Assembly (NCBI RefSeq): GCF_000224145.3
Contig: NC_020176.2
Location: forward strand, 3,369,826-3,433,825
Source: Ciona intestinalis
Lineage: Eukaryota > Chordata > Ascidiacea > Phlebobranchia > Cionidae
Length of the DNA: 64,000 nucleotides
Direction of reading: 5' to 3'
Below the pieces are notes generated by a model. That model saw nothing but the letters and a program-made list of their open reading frames with translations, had not been told where the DNA came from and did not search any database. The translations under genes and the position numbers were made by a program. Positions 13,601 to 24,571 of this stretch are shown here, one piece after another (position 1 is the stretch's first letter; every line of letters starts with the position of its first letter).

Positions 13601-16600
13601 ATTATGAGCACGAGGGAACTGCTTGTCCAAACAGCTGTATCTTTCCTAACCGAGCTAAAAGGTGTTCCAGACCTAAAATATCAGGTAAATAAATAAATTT
13701 CTCTGTTTTATTGCTACCAGACTAAATTGCATTCACCACATTAATCAATGAGGTTCCCTATGTTCCACAACTATGGAATTAAACCAAAGATAATTATTAG
13801 CAGCATAATTTAGAATTATTACTTTTTTTAGAGAAATTTTAATTACAAAAATTTTGTTTTGCATATATGCATTGAGATAAAATGACATATTACAGGTTGT
13901 GTTTGTGATAGTGGGTATGTATTGTCCGGACAAGATTGTGTGCGACTCTCACAGTGTGGTTGTACAAGTGCTGGCCGGTATTATAAGGTAAGTTGAAAAG
14001 AGTATTTACTAGCTATAAATTATAGGGTGGAGGAAAAACAACTTTTCTTTTCTTTTTCTCAACCTATTTTGTAAAAAAAAATCAAGGAAATAAAAAACTG
14101 TATCCTCCGACGATGTGCTAAAGGAGTCCCTTCTGATCCCACAGTACTATCATTAACCACCACATATATTTAGGATGGTGATACCTTCTTGAACACTGAC
14201 TGTACAGAGCGTTGTACTTGCCGAAACACAAAATTAACATGCAAAGCAACATCCTGTGTGGCAGGAGCAGAAAAATGTGGCATTTCACCAACTACACTTG
14301 AAAAAACATGCATGCCAATAAGTATGTATTATATATCGATATGTAATATATGTTTGTATAATAAGTATAATATAATTATGTAGTCGAGTATTAATTTGTT
14401 TTAATTTTTTTCTTTGTATTTTTAAAATAAATATTAAATTTGTTACAATTTTTATTATTTGTTCAGCAACTGCTACATGCCGTGCTACAGGAGATCCACA
14501 TTACCGAAGTTTTGACAACAAGAAATTTGATTTCCAGGTAATTATTATTATTATATATAGAAATGCAAAGAAAGTGCAAATATTTCTTGATTGTCAGAAT
14601 TAAATTTTTGTTTTTAGTATTTCACTAACTCTGTAAATTTGCCACCTGAATAATTTGTGACACTATAGTCTGTAATACCCCGTCAATTAGCTACCAAGTC
14701 TGTGCAGGGATTTGGGCGATAAAGTTCTTCACAAACTTTTTAATTTCCCCAGCATTTACATGTCATATGGAGGGATATTGTAGCAAAGCTTGGTTATTTT
14801 CCACATACTTATACCATCACTAAGCATGCCTTATAAATTAGGAGTAAATTTCCAGTGGAAAGATTTTAGTAAAGCAAGAAGTTTCCAGTAATAATTTTAC
14901 AATAAAAACAGTTCTTTAGTAAAACATGCTACAGAATTCAGTAGTAAATTTCCAGATTTTTTTTGTAAATCATGCTAGCAATTTTTTCAGTCAAATCTAC
15001 ATTTTGACCCATATGTTGTTTTATACAGGGAAGCTGCACTTACACAATGGTGAAAACTGTTTCAATGCCTCCAACCCGGAGTTTTGCAATTCGAACTCAA
15101 CATGAGTTTCGGCCACCCAACAAAATTGGAACTTACGTTAAATTTGTTTACATTGAATTCAGCACCGCTAGCGCAAATTTAACGATTACTTTGGGAAAAT
15201 TTAATGGAGAATCTTCTGTCTCAGCAAAGGTTTGTTACACCATGGCTTAATTAATACATAGGCTAAGGCTAGGATATAAGCTTTTTCTGAGTTCTGCGCA
15301 AAATCTTTATCACTTTAAAAGAGCTTTGTAAATTATATAAAACACAAATATAAAATATGGGTTTTAGGTGCTAACAGTACTTCGTCTTACCCCAAAGTAA
15401 TATATATTGTCCACAGTAAAACATACTTCAGATTTCCCATGTCTTACAGGTTGAAAATTACTTCATGACCACACAATATATCCGTGACTACAAAGATAGT
15501 CTGTTTACTGTGAAAGTACAAGGAAAGGGACCAGTTGTTATTTTCTGTGGAGTTGAAGTGAAATACAATGGACATACGGCGAAAATAACTTTACCAGGAG
15601 TATACTCAAACAAGGTAAACCTCAACAAATGGCATCTTATATACTTGTTTATTTACCATTTGATTTAGTTACAAATGGCTAGCACTAATGGTGATATTTT
15701 TACCAGTACTCTTTAACTCTCTGCTAACCTCTTGTTCTAGCTTTGATGGTTTATTATAGATACTAAACAGCAAGTTTTCTGTTAAAAAAACAAAGTTTAA
15801 CATGCTTATAACGGGCTGTTTTTACTACTACACATCTACACTTAGCAATATTTTTTTTAAAAAGCTATAGTCAAAGGACAGTCCGAGTTGTACCACCCAG
15901 GGTGCTGGACTGGTAATCCAAAAATCTCACCATGCGACCTTACCCATGCAGAATAGAGTATATGTCAGTATGCGGCTTACAAGAATGCTCTAAGATCCAC
16001 TATGTTTTAATTCCTACACGAACATTTAAAGATTTAGATTACTCTAGGTAACTGGATTGTGCGGTAATTTCAATGGCAATGAAAATGACGACACCACTAC
16101 GGCAAATGGGACGTTTACAACTGATTTAAATGAATTTGGAGTCAGTTTTCAACACGGTACATGCGGCACACCTAAACCACCTCCACCTTTGGTCTGCTCT
16201 GTGGCGGATATAGCAAAATGGTAAGATATCTGTGTTTGATGAATAAGTTCTATTTGAAAAAGAGACTGGCGATGCCTTTAGGCGAAATATATTTCTCCAG
16301 TATTACTAGTAGTATGACTTAATTTTTGTTGGTTACGTTTTCGCAGCACCAGATCATTACTGAACTTTACTATACAAGAATCGTTCAACTATATGAACAT
16401 CAGATCAGGGCCAGATTTGCGGAATTTATTACAAATCGATATCTGTATTTGGTTTTAAAATGTGTGCTAATTTTTTGGTGGAGAAAATTAAACATATTTT
16501 TTGGGGTTGGGCTTAAGACATAATTAATATAATTTTAGGCGGTTTAAGACTTTATTTGTTTCGGCATAAAGATTGGTAGAGTATAAGACATAAACAAATT

Positions 16601-19600
16601 TTTGATGGGTTTCAATTATATTTATATAAGTAAATTAATAATTTGTAGTCAATTTTGTGTTGAAATTCATATAAAAATTACTCTTTTATTATTTTTTTAA
16701 GATTAAAAAAAAATTTATTATTTTTTGTGATTTATTATTTATTTGTTTTGACAGGAATTCTACCAAATTTTGTGGAGTTCTCACTTCTGCTACTTCCATA
16801 TTTGCGGCTTGTCAAGCAAAACTTGACCTTACAACTCTACAGGACGATTGTGTGTTTGATATGTGTGCAAATAATGGGGGCCTTTCATTGTTACATGAGG
16901 TATGTACTTTTCATACCTATAGCCGGAAATTTCATATATTTTCTGTGATATTTTCCCTATGTTTTTTTTTATTTTTACAATAGCTATTTTAGTTGGTCCT
17001 TTATATTTTTCTTTATAATGTGGTATTGCTTTTTTCTAAGTTTTGAATGAATTTTGTAATTCAGAAGGCATAAATCTAAAACATAGGCTTCAGTAAAATA
17101 AAAATACTAGAAGATGTGTTGTCAACTGAAAATTTCTCTCATCTAAAATATCTCAATTTTTCTTTTTATTCCTAAATAAATACTCTTTTATTGTAGATAT
17201 TAGCCCTAGCTGTAGAAGAATGCACACCAATCACCGGTCCCATGTGCAACTGGCGAGCAAATCTAAATGTTACGATTCCACCTTGCCCCGCAAAACTCTA
17301 CCTACCAAGGATGTACATCAGCATGTCCCAATACATGTAGTGACCCAGATTCTGAAGACAAGTAAGTTGTATATTTTTTTATAATTCCTGGAGGTACAAG
17401 ATTGAAGCAATGTTCATTAAAAGTCTTCTTAATGACACATACGCCTATCAGTATAAACAATGCTTCAGTCGGGCGCTGAAAACAGTTGGTTTAGCGCGGC
17501 TCTAACCCAGAGATAATGGGTTCAAGGCTTGCCGTTGCTACCATTGTTGTATGTGTCCCTTTAGACAAGCCACTTAACGGCAATTGTTCCAACCCAGTGT
17601 CAGCCATAATTATCAGCCATACATTAAAAAAACAATACTCTAATGCATCAGCAACATCATTAATTTTCTAATGCATCAGCAACATCATTAATTTTTGCAT
17701 TTTCTATCCAGTTGCCCCCTTCCAAGTACAGAAGGTTGTCAATGCGATTTCAACCACATATGGAAGAATAATAAATGTGTGAGGGAATCTCAATGTGGTT
17801 GCATTGCTAAGGGTGTTGGCTTGGTGGAACAAGGTGGATACTTACTACTTACGTTTTTAGTTTATTGTTTACAATTTTGAAGCAAAATATATTTTTATTT
17901 CTTCTTTTATCAGGTTACATCAAAACTAATTCAAAATGCACTGAAACCTGCACTTGTGATGGTCCAAATAAATTCCAATGCAAAACTATATCATGTACTG
18001 CTGATGAACACTGTAGAGCAGTTGGTTCATCATATGCTTGTGTTCCAAATGTGAGTTACTACAAAAAAATGATTAAATAAAAAAATATTACATTTTTTTC
18101 GGAAAATGTTTTTGTGTTATAACTTTTTTACCCAAAAGTTATTAACAATTTTCTGTATAAAAAAAACAAATTTTATTATCTGCAGTCTAAAACCAATTTG
18201 CCCTATTGATACAAATCATAGGTAAAACACAAAATAGCATTAACATATTAAAAATGAAGCTTTAAAATATATAATGGGCTAATTTTTTTTCTCCTGTTTG
18301 CAGGAAGCCAATTGCTTTTTACAAGGACCATCTTACTATTCCACATTTGATGGCAAACAATATAACTATGATGGGAATTGTGTGTATGTTCTTGTAAGGT
18401 AAGTGTATACTTGGTGTGAATCATGTCTGGTGCTGTGGCACAGTGGTTAGTCTGTCTACATCTAGACCAGACAAGTTAGAGGCTTGATGCTGCTACTACT
18501 GTGGCTATAATGTCCGGCACCGTGGCACAGCAGTTGTAGTTTGTGTGTCAGACTAGTTTATACAGGTTCAAGGCACGGCGCTTCTACTGTTATGTTATAG
18601 GTGTTCTTAAACACACTTTAACAAAAAAATCTTATGTTTTCACAGCTGGTTTGTGGTCAAAAGTTTTTAAGATTTTATTTTATTTTTTTCAGAGCAATGG
18701 AAGTTGCTGGTCAGGTCCCTGCTTTTACTATCACAGGGAATAAAAATGTAGAATGGGGTATAAGGGTTCCACAAACTAAACTCTTCATCAAAGTTAACGC
18801 AAGTGCTGGATTTAAAGAACAAATGGTTATCATTCACCCTGATGGAAAGAAAGTGCTGGTAAGAACATTGTATTATTTAGGGCATGCCATAGTTGTTATC
18901 ATGTCTCATCTTGTCCAGAGGTTACAGGTTTAAGTCTTGGTAAAAGAGGAATATTTTTTGGTTTTAAACAAGTATTTACAGAATTGTATAACTGTATTCT
19001 CATGATTCGAAAAGAGTGTTTTTATTGTTCAAAACCTGATTAGAAAATGTGGGGTCTTTTGTGCTGAAAGTATCTTTTACGGCTGTACTTATCTAACCCT
19101 ACTATATGACATGCAAAACTTTTTAACTAATGAACTAAAAAAAAACAAAAAAGATTAAAATAAATTTCCTCTACAGTTAGATGGATTAACTCTTTTACCT
19201 GGAAGTAACTACATGGGTGTTACTGTTATGATTCAATCTAGTTTTGTGATGGTCAGATTCAACTTTGGACTTGTTATAAGGGTTGGCACACAAGGAGGGT
19301 AAGGGCAAGGGGGGTTTAGAAATTCTTGAAAGATTTTTTTATAGAATTGCTTAAAAGATTTTTAATTTTTTTTTTTAGTCCTATGGTTATTTTTTTGGTT
19401 TATAGGCAAAACGAGAATAAAAAAAAATTGGTTTATAGACAAAACAAGAATAGGCATTACATTTATTTTTTTTAACAATAGGAGTGACATTAATATAGAA
19501 AATCCTATTAAATAGGCCTAATATGGCAAACAATATATTTAACCTCTGCTTAGTTGTATTTGTATAGATACTTATAGGTTGTTTAAATTGGCATTCATAC

Positions 19601-22600
19601 ATTACAAAAAAGTTAAAAAAACTGCCAGAAACGAGGTGTATGAAACAAAACACCCGTGTTATGACGACTGTTGTTGCCCCACGTACCGTGAATAAATAAG
19701 TAAAACTCATTCATTTATATCTAGAATCATCATCACTGTACCTGGAGTATTGCGCAATAATGTTCATGGTATGTGCGGCAGTTTTGACGACAACGCTAAC
19801 AATGACTTTAACATTATGGGACGGGAATTATCAGTGAATGAATTTGGGGAACACATGAAAGATAAAACTGTCACTCAGAGGTAAGTTTGTACATGTGTAG
19901 TAGGATGTAGGACAGTACAGAAATTAACCCATTGTAGAGATGTGTATGAAACAGAACACCTGTGTTATAGCAACCTCACCTCTTAGAAGAAAATAAACAT
20001 AACGCATTCATAAATCGTTGTTTTCTAAAAAACAATTGGAAAAATTATTTAATTTTATTTGCGTTGAATTATACCTATTGCTTAGTTTTCTCACACAACA
20101 TTTGAAATTCTTATTTAATTTGTGTAAATTACAGTTGCACAAACGGTAAAGACATGCCCACAGTTTGCGGCAGAAAACACTACCTACCGTTTATAAAGAG
20201 CCCATGTGCATGCGGTGTGCTTAGAACATCTGATGTGTTTTCAAAGTGTCGTGGTATGGTCAATGTAGCCATGTATGAAGCCGCATGCACAAAAGCAGCG
20301 TGTATGCACAAGGAATTTTTCCACTGGATAGATCGTATGGTAGCTGGTTATACAGCAGAATGTGCAATAAGGTCTTCGATCGCATTAACCAATGTCAGAA
20401 GTGCAACGGGGCTAGGTAAGTTATGTAGAATTTTCTGAAACATAATTTTTTTTATGCATTTTCACAATGAATGTGTAAAAAACATAGGCCTACCTATGTA
20501 TTTGTTTTTTGTATCTATATGTATAAATGTATCATTTTTACTAAAACTTTAAGCTATGTATATGTGTTTAAAAGTTTTTATGTAGATGTGTTCAAAAGTT
20601 CATATACATTTGAGTTGCCCCACCATGCAAGGATAAATGCATATTATTTTGATTTTTATGTTTAATTATAAAATACAATCTGCAGATATGGTTTGCCCTG
20701 ATAATTCCCATTATACAATGAATATGCAACCATGTATGCCAACATGTGGTGACAAGACAGCATCAATTTGCAAAGCGAATAGGCATGTAGCCCGTTTCAT
20801 GGCACAGGAAGGTAAATAAAGAGCCATTTTGATAGTTTTTTTATTTTGGGGGCATATTTGGTTTGAGTTTAATTTTTTTGCCAAATTATTATTTTTTTTA
20901 AAACAAAATGGTTTTAACTAAGACTCTTTTGTTAAGGGATCTTGTATTTTATTTTTGTGTTAGGAAAACTAAAATAAAACTGTTTAGTTTTTTATTTTTA
21001 AATCGATTAATAGTTTCAAATAAAGTTTTAATTAAGTGTTAGTTATTTTCTGCTACTAAAACTTGTAGGTTGTGAGTGCAACACCGGTTTTATTAGAAGT
21101 GGATTAAAATGCGTGCCTGAAGATAAATGTGGTTGTACCGGCACCAATGGGTTGTATGTGGAGGTAATGGTTTGTGTTTGCTAATTTAGATGTTATTATA
21201 GGATTTAAGTGGTGTTTAAATGCATAATGTCGCTTTTCATTTTTATATAAAAATTAGTATTATGGTTTTTAAATTCAACTTTTTCAAAAAGTAACCAATT
21301 GGACAAATTTCCTAATAAAAAATGAATAATACGGTTTTTATGTTGTATTGACAGCACGGTGACAGTCGAACGATAGGAAAATGTGACAGAAAATGTCAAT
21401 GTAGGAACGGGGTATGGAACTGTGCTGCAGAACAATGTTTTAGCAACCAATACTGTGGTTTAAGACTTGGAAAATTTGGATGTCATTTTACTGGTACCTA
21501 GTACAGCTTATGAGACATGTTAATAAATTAACAGTATTTTTAATAAAACTTCACGGTTTTTCTTATTTGGTAGTAAACCGAACAAAAAAATGGTCCCATT
21601 TGGTAGTAAACAAAGAACATTCTAAGAAATATAAAAATGTATCCCCACAACTTGCATAGACCTTTGTTAATTGTTTAAAACGGTCAGGATATTTGGTTAT
21701 TATGTGCTAAAGGTGTCCGTCTTCCCCCACCCTACTATAATTATTTTTCGTTTTTTAGATGAATGCAAATACAACAACGGTGGTTGTAGCCACATATGTT
21801 CGGTGTGCAAAGGAACAATTGAATGCAAATGTCCTGCTGGGTTCGGATTAGACACTGATAAGAAAACTTGCAAAAAAGGATTGACAGGTATTAAATTGTT
21901 TAATTTGAAAAAAAAACTTTAATCACCTGTATATATAACAGAAAAAGTAGGTAAATAATTTAATATTTGTAAAACAATCAACATTCAATTATTTTAAATT
22001 TTTAATTTATATTGCTAATGAATTTAAACAAATTATTAAATTTTATGTTAAATTATATTTAAAATTTATTTTTGTTTTTCGAAGAAATAAAGTATATTTC
22101 ATTTTATTCATTCATTTACCCAGAGTGTACAAGCCTATTAGATGAATGGAAAGTAAGTTACGCAGATTGGAAACAGAACTTCAACAATGATTGGAGACAA
22201 AGTTACAATGCTTATTTAGCCAACAGTGCCCTTCCTACACCAACAACATCATCCAGTAAGTTTTGGTTCATTATCATTTATTAGGCCTATTATTTATTTA
22301 AAAAAATGTTTGTTTCTGAATTTTGTTCCTGCAAAGCTACATGTGGTAACTCCATTGGTGGAAACAGGGTGTATGAAACTGAACAACAACTACTTACATA
22401 TAGATTCCTTGTTCTACTGGAGCAAATGGTTCGACACTGATGATTCAACTGGTGGTGGTGACAATGAAAGTTTGGAAAGAATTTTGAATTTTCACCCAAA
22501 TGAAGTTTGTACATCACCCCTGGCAATGGAAAAGAAATTAGTCAGTGGAAGTACTACTGCTGCTCAATGCCTTGCGTGAGTTTACAGTGTTTTTATTTTG

Positions 22601-22918
22601 GTGTAAAAGTTAACTTTTTAAAATTTTAACCTAATTTTGTTATGTTTTTTACAAAAAAAATCACTCACAAAGTTAGATAACTCAAAAACTCATGAAGTAT
22701 ATGAGACAGAATATCTGTAATATAATGAATGTCGTTGCCCTGCCACCGTCGATAAATATAAGTAAAATTCATTAAAACTAGTTTTCTTTTACAGTGGTAG
22801 TGGGAATATTCAACTACGAACAGAGAGTGCTTATATGGGTTTGGTTTGCGTTGATTCAGATCAAATGACAGGAGTTCGTTGCCCTGATTATTCTGTGAGG
22901 TTCCTATGCATGAAGTGA
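1676..22918 (+). CDS. Large secreted VWA / Sushi / 3x(VWD-C8-TIL) / EGF / WxxW protein, 44 exons
   Basis: Phase-consistent exons: 1676-1738, 2009-2205, 2364-2623, 3237-3425, 4012-4150, 4561-4651, 4896-5051, 5478-5619, 6066-6177, 6305-6405, 7347-7531, 8537-8671, 9085-9182, 9549-9726, 10201-10372, 11066-11211, 11446-11556, 11737-11917, 12195-12315, 12615-12750, 13120-13249, 13577-13684, 13896-13987, 14174-14321, 14467-14537, 15029-15229, 15450-15614, 16048-16220, 16755-16899, 17197-17361, 17712-17833, 17914-18050, 18304-18398, 18693-18858, 19177-19298, 19725-19880, 20135-20415, 20686-20811, 21069-21163, 21355-21493, 21759-21887, 22124-22255, 22404-22575, 22795-22918; about 2,101 residues. Order: signal peptide (1-20, [20 protein letters not shown]); helical N-domain; VWA from about 174 with MIDAS DTTGSMS; beta modules that, with the VWA, resemble the hemicentin/VWA7 head; Ig-like sheet to 680; Sushi 682-739; VWD1 (GDPHY)-C8-TIL to 1130; VWD2 (GDPHY)-C8-TIL to 1523; VWD3-C8-TIL to 1917; EGF-like ([10 protein letters not shown]); linker; C-terminal WxxW domain (WSKWFD...VRFLC). 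No membrane segment: secreted, probably a multimerising matrix or mucus protein. Exon 30 carries an apparent one-base excess (see findings). Family assignment firm; precise orthology unknown. Confidence 0.85.
2866..3063. mobile_element. MITE copy in intron 3 of the VWA/VWD gene
   Basis: Full-length family member: left end ATAGTAGAGTGGGGGAAGAT, right end CATCTTCTCCCACTCTGCTA. The interior is inverted relative to the copy at 871. Confidence 0.75.
3459..3605 (+). repeat. Imperfect 10-12 bp tandem repeat (TGTCATGTTTA type)
   Basis: About a dozen degenerate tandem units of the form TGTCATGTTTA fill the start of the intron after exon 4. They create an apparent open frame that has no domain character; I treat it as a minisatellite. 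Confidence 0.8.
4205..4478 (+). mobile_element. tRNA-headed SINE copy in intron 5
   Basis: It contains the family landmarks in order: a box-B-like GGGTTCAAGG, GCAATTGCTCCAACC, GGTTGTTCAA, AAGTTACACATATG, and GACTGTCGTTGCCTGCCACG followed by GAGGATAAA. The box A region is degenerate. Confidence 0.7.
5120..5348 (+). mobile_element. SINE copy, 5'-truncated, intron 7
   Basis: It begins within the body (GGCGATTGCTTCAAACCCAG) and runs to the tail GTCGCGCTACAATAAATAAG. Confidence 0.65.
5718..5922. mobile_element. MITE copy in intron 8
   Basis: Ends TATAGTAAGATTGGGGATAA and CGTCTTCCCCACCATGTTAT, with the family interior between them. Confidence 0.7.
6406..7346. repeat. Long intron with diverged repeat shared with the 8672-9084 intron
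   Basis: No exon is visible in this 941-bp intron. The part around 6940-7090 shares order and wording with 8930-9060 (TAGCAGC...; CGACTGTCGTTTTGCT; CTAATTTGATCCTCG versus a matching but diverged run), so both introns hold an old copy of an unnamed repeat. Confidence 0.45.
7750..7781. repeat. Palindrome with 15-bp arms, 2-bp spacer
   Basis: Left arm CATGGCCTACTCAAT, spacer AC, right arm ATTGAGTAGGCCATG. It is related to the palindrome at 24085-24118, so this is a dispersed unit and not chance. Confidence 0.8.
7891..8076. mobile_element. MITE inserted in a SINE tail
   Basis: Ends TATAGTAGGGTGGGGGATGA and CATCTTCTCCCACCCCACTA. It interrupts the SINE between GCGATAA and CATAAGTTACAT, consistent with insertion at a TA-rich site. 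Confidence 0.8.
9280..9540 (+). mobile_element. SINE copy in intron 13
   Basis: Landmarks include TAGTTAACGCGTCTGTGGGT, CAGCCATACACTAC, ACCCACAAAGTTGCATACGT and GCCCCGCCACGTCAGGATAA. The tail ends just before the exon 14 acceptor. Confidence 0.65.
9945..10065 (+). mobile_element. SINE 3' fragment in intron 14
   Basis: Only the last third of the element is present: ACAAGGTTACATACGTGGTA, ACTCGTAAGCGGACACGAGG, GTGTTATAACCAATGTCG and a tail. Confidence 0.65.
10691..10882. mobile_element. MITE copy in intron 15, well preserved
   Basis: Left end AATAGGGTGGGGGAAGATGG, right end CCATCTTCCCCCACCGTACT. The interior is close to the family consensus I infer from the copies in this window. Confidence 0.8.
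12765..13015 (+). mobile_element. SINE copy in intron 20
   Basis: It runs from GCTACCATTGTCAGTGTGTG through CAATCGCTCCAACCCAGTTG and GGGTTGTCCAGATTGTCAGC to TGTGGGATAATGACTAGCG; the head is missing. Confidence 0.65.
14020..14152. mobile_element. Internally deleted MITE in intron 23
   Basis: Both ends are recognisable (TTATAGGGTGGAGG and CCCACAGTACTAT), but the element is only about 130 bp, so part of the interior is lost. Confidence 0.55.
17460..17640 (+). mobile_element. SINE head and body in intron 30
   Basis: It keeps the tRNA-like part: a box A region near GTTGGTTTAGCGCGGCTC, a box-B-like GGGTTCAAGGC, then CTACCATTGTTGTATGTGTC and CGGCAATTGTTCCAACCCAG. Confidence 0.65.
18425..18600 (+). 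mobile_element. Two consecutive SINE heads in intron 33
   Basis: GTGCTGTGGCACAGTGGTTA at about 18430 and CGGCACCGTGGCACAGCAGT at about 18515 are both box-A regions. Each is followed by a box-B-like segment and a CTACTACTGTGG or CTTCTACTGTTA motif. They look like two 5' fragments head to tail. Confidence 0.55.
19545..19716 (+). mobile_element. SINE 3' fragment just upstream of exon 36
   Basis: It carries AACGAGGTGTATGAAACAAA, ACCCGTGTTATGACGACTG and GAATAAATAAGTAAAACTCA. The tail supplies sequence immediately 5' of the acceptor at 19724. Confidence 0.6.
21565..21739. mobile_element. Truncated MITE abutting the EGF exon
   Basis: The right end is intact (TCTTCCCCCACCCTACTATA) and stops 20 bp before exon 41. 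The left end is missing or rearranged, with TTTGGTAGTAAAC present twice. Confidence 0.6.
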
Positions 22919-24571
22919 TCTAATTATACCTGTCTAGTACTAGTAGGGTAGGGCATGATGGTAACATTAGAACATACTTTTAAACAACTGCTTTAAATTT
23001 TGTAAATCTGGTAATATTTTTGTACTTATATTGTTAAAAAATTCTTGTATAAACCTAAAAAGATCGAGTGCAAAAACACTAAAAGCAAACAAAAATTAAG
23101 TCCAATAAATGGTGTTTGAAAAACGTATATATACTTCATAAAAAAGAGTATTACCACTTCGAATAAGAGACTGATAATACTAATTATTGTCAAAATATAT
23201 TTATGTTTGGTATATTCACTGTAAGTTAGGCTCAATATTTGTATATGACATATTTTGTCCATTACTTATAAGTAAAACTAAAATTGTTAAAAAAACTATG
23301 TTTTTTAAATTGAATTAAACAAAATTATTTTAAAAATATATTGAACTTCATAAAATGTAGCCATCTTGCCCTGCCATATCTATACATTGTGTAATCCTAA
23401 TCTTGTACCTAATTATATTGTAGTTGATATTATTATATAAAATTCTGTTTTGGTTGTTAGTATAAATTATAAAAGATGTAATGTTTTACAAATATAGCCA
23501 CAGTACTGTAGCGTGAATAAAATTAAAAGTAGAAAGTTTTGTAGTTTTTATTGTATAAACATTATGTGGTTCTGATGTGTATGGAAACGGACCATATTTA
23601 ATATGAAAATTGTTGCTGCCGCAATGTGTATGTTAGGTGCATAAAACACGAGATGTTGTGGTCAGTTACTAAATTGAAGCTACACAAACATCCCATCATC
23701 GTCCGGCGTTGTAGCACACTTGGTTAGCGGGTTTACCTGATACCTTCCACCAATCGTTGTAGTGATAGGGCTTACTTAGGTCGTCTGCATTATTTGGATA
23801 TGAAAGTTAGGCCACAGGACGCCACAGTTGTGTAGGCAGCAAGCATACGAAATCGGTTGATAGCTTAAAACGCATAGATTTGCTGTGACTTTCTAGTTGA
23901 AGCCTATTTATAAAGTCGCAACTATACTTTAACTGAATGAATGAATAATATTGTTGGGTGGCTTAGTGGTTAATAGAGCTAGTATATAAACTAATCGCGA
24001 AAGGGTCGTAGTTGCTAAGACTATGGGACTAATGAAGAAGTGATCAGCAGGATATCATCGAGGTGTTATCTTTACTATGGCGTACCATGGCCTACCTAAT
24101 GTATTGAGTAGGCCATGGGCGTACGTAAGGTGTTGTATATTGGCCAATGAGGAAAGATGGGACACAGTTTCACCCATCTTACCCCAAACCAAAGTATGGT
24201 AGGGTCTAGGGTGGGAAAGACTGGGCACCCTTTCTTCATTCAAATAATTTATATAGCCGTATTATCACGACTTAAGAAAATGGTTGCACTGTCCATAAAA
24301 AGACATTGTTTGTATTATGAGAATATTTGTAGTGCATGAAACATAACCCGCTTCCCATAATTCAAAAACTATATAGGAAATTACTTCAAGTTGAATAACT
24401 TCCACATTTCAAACAAAACGCTGGCAGCATTCAGTCTCAAATCCCTTCTACTTTAGTAAACAAAGTAAGCTAGAAAATTTAAACACAAAGATGACAATCC
24501 ATGTGTTCTGTATACCAAAAGACACGTAGGCTAATTCAAACCTATTCTGTTTTTACTGTGTATTTTTGCAG
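22919..24571. other. 3' UTR and intergenic DNA with repeat debris
   Basis: AATAAA at 23516-23521 is the likely poly(A) signal for the VWA/VWD gene. Further on there are SINE-head-like fragments (about 23705-23830 and 23955-24020), MITE fragments (22943-22965, 24146-24240) and a palindrome at 24085-24118. No coding exon is visible. Confidence 0.5.
24085..24118. repeat. Perfect-arm palindrome CCATGGCCTAC / GTAGGCCATGG
   Basis: 11-bp arms flank a 12-bp spacer. Almost the same unit, with 15-bp arms (CATGGCCTACTCAAT) and a 2-bp spacer, lies at 7750-7781. Confidence 0.8.

Noticed and set aside
15886-16010. Possible additional mobile element in intron 27 (similar in flavour to 3670-3800)
   Set aside because: Some shared wording (CACCCATGxAGAATA) but too diverged for me to set ends or a family.
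18425-18600. tRNA genes (box A and box B seen here and at several other places)
   Set aside because: The heads belong to SINE copies; no cloverleaf with paired acceptor stem could be drawn.
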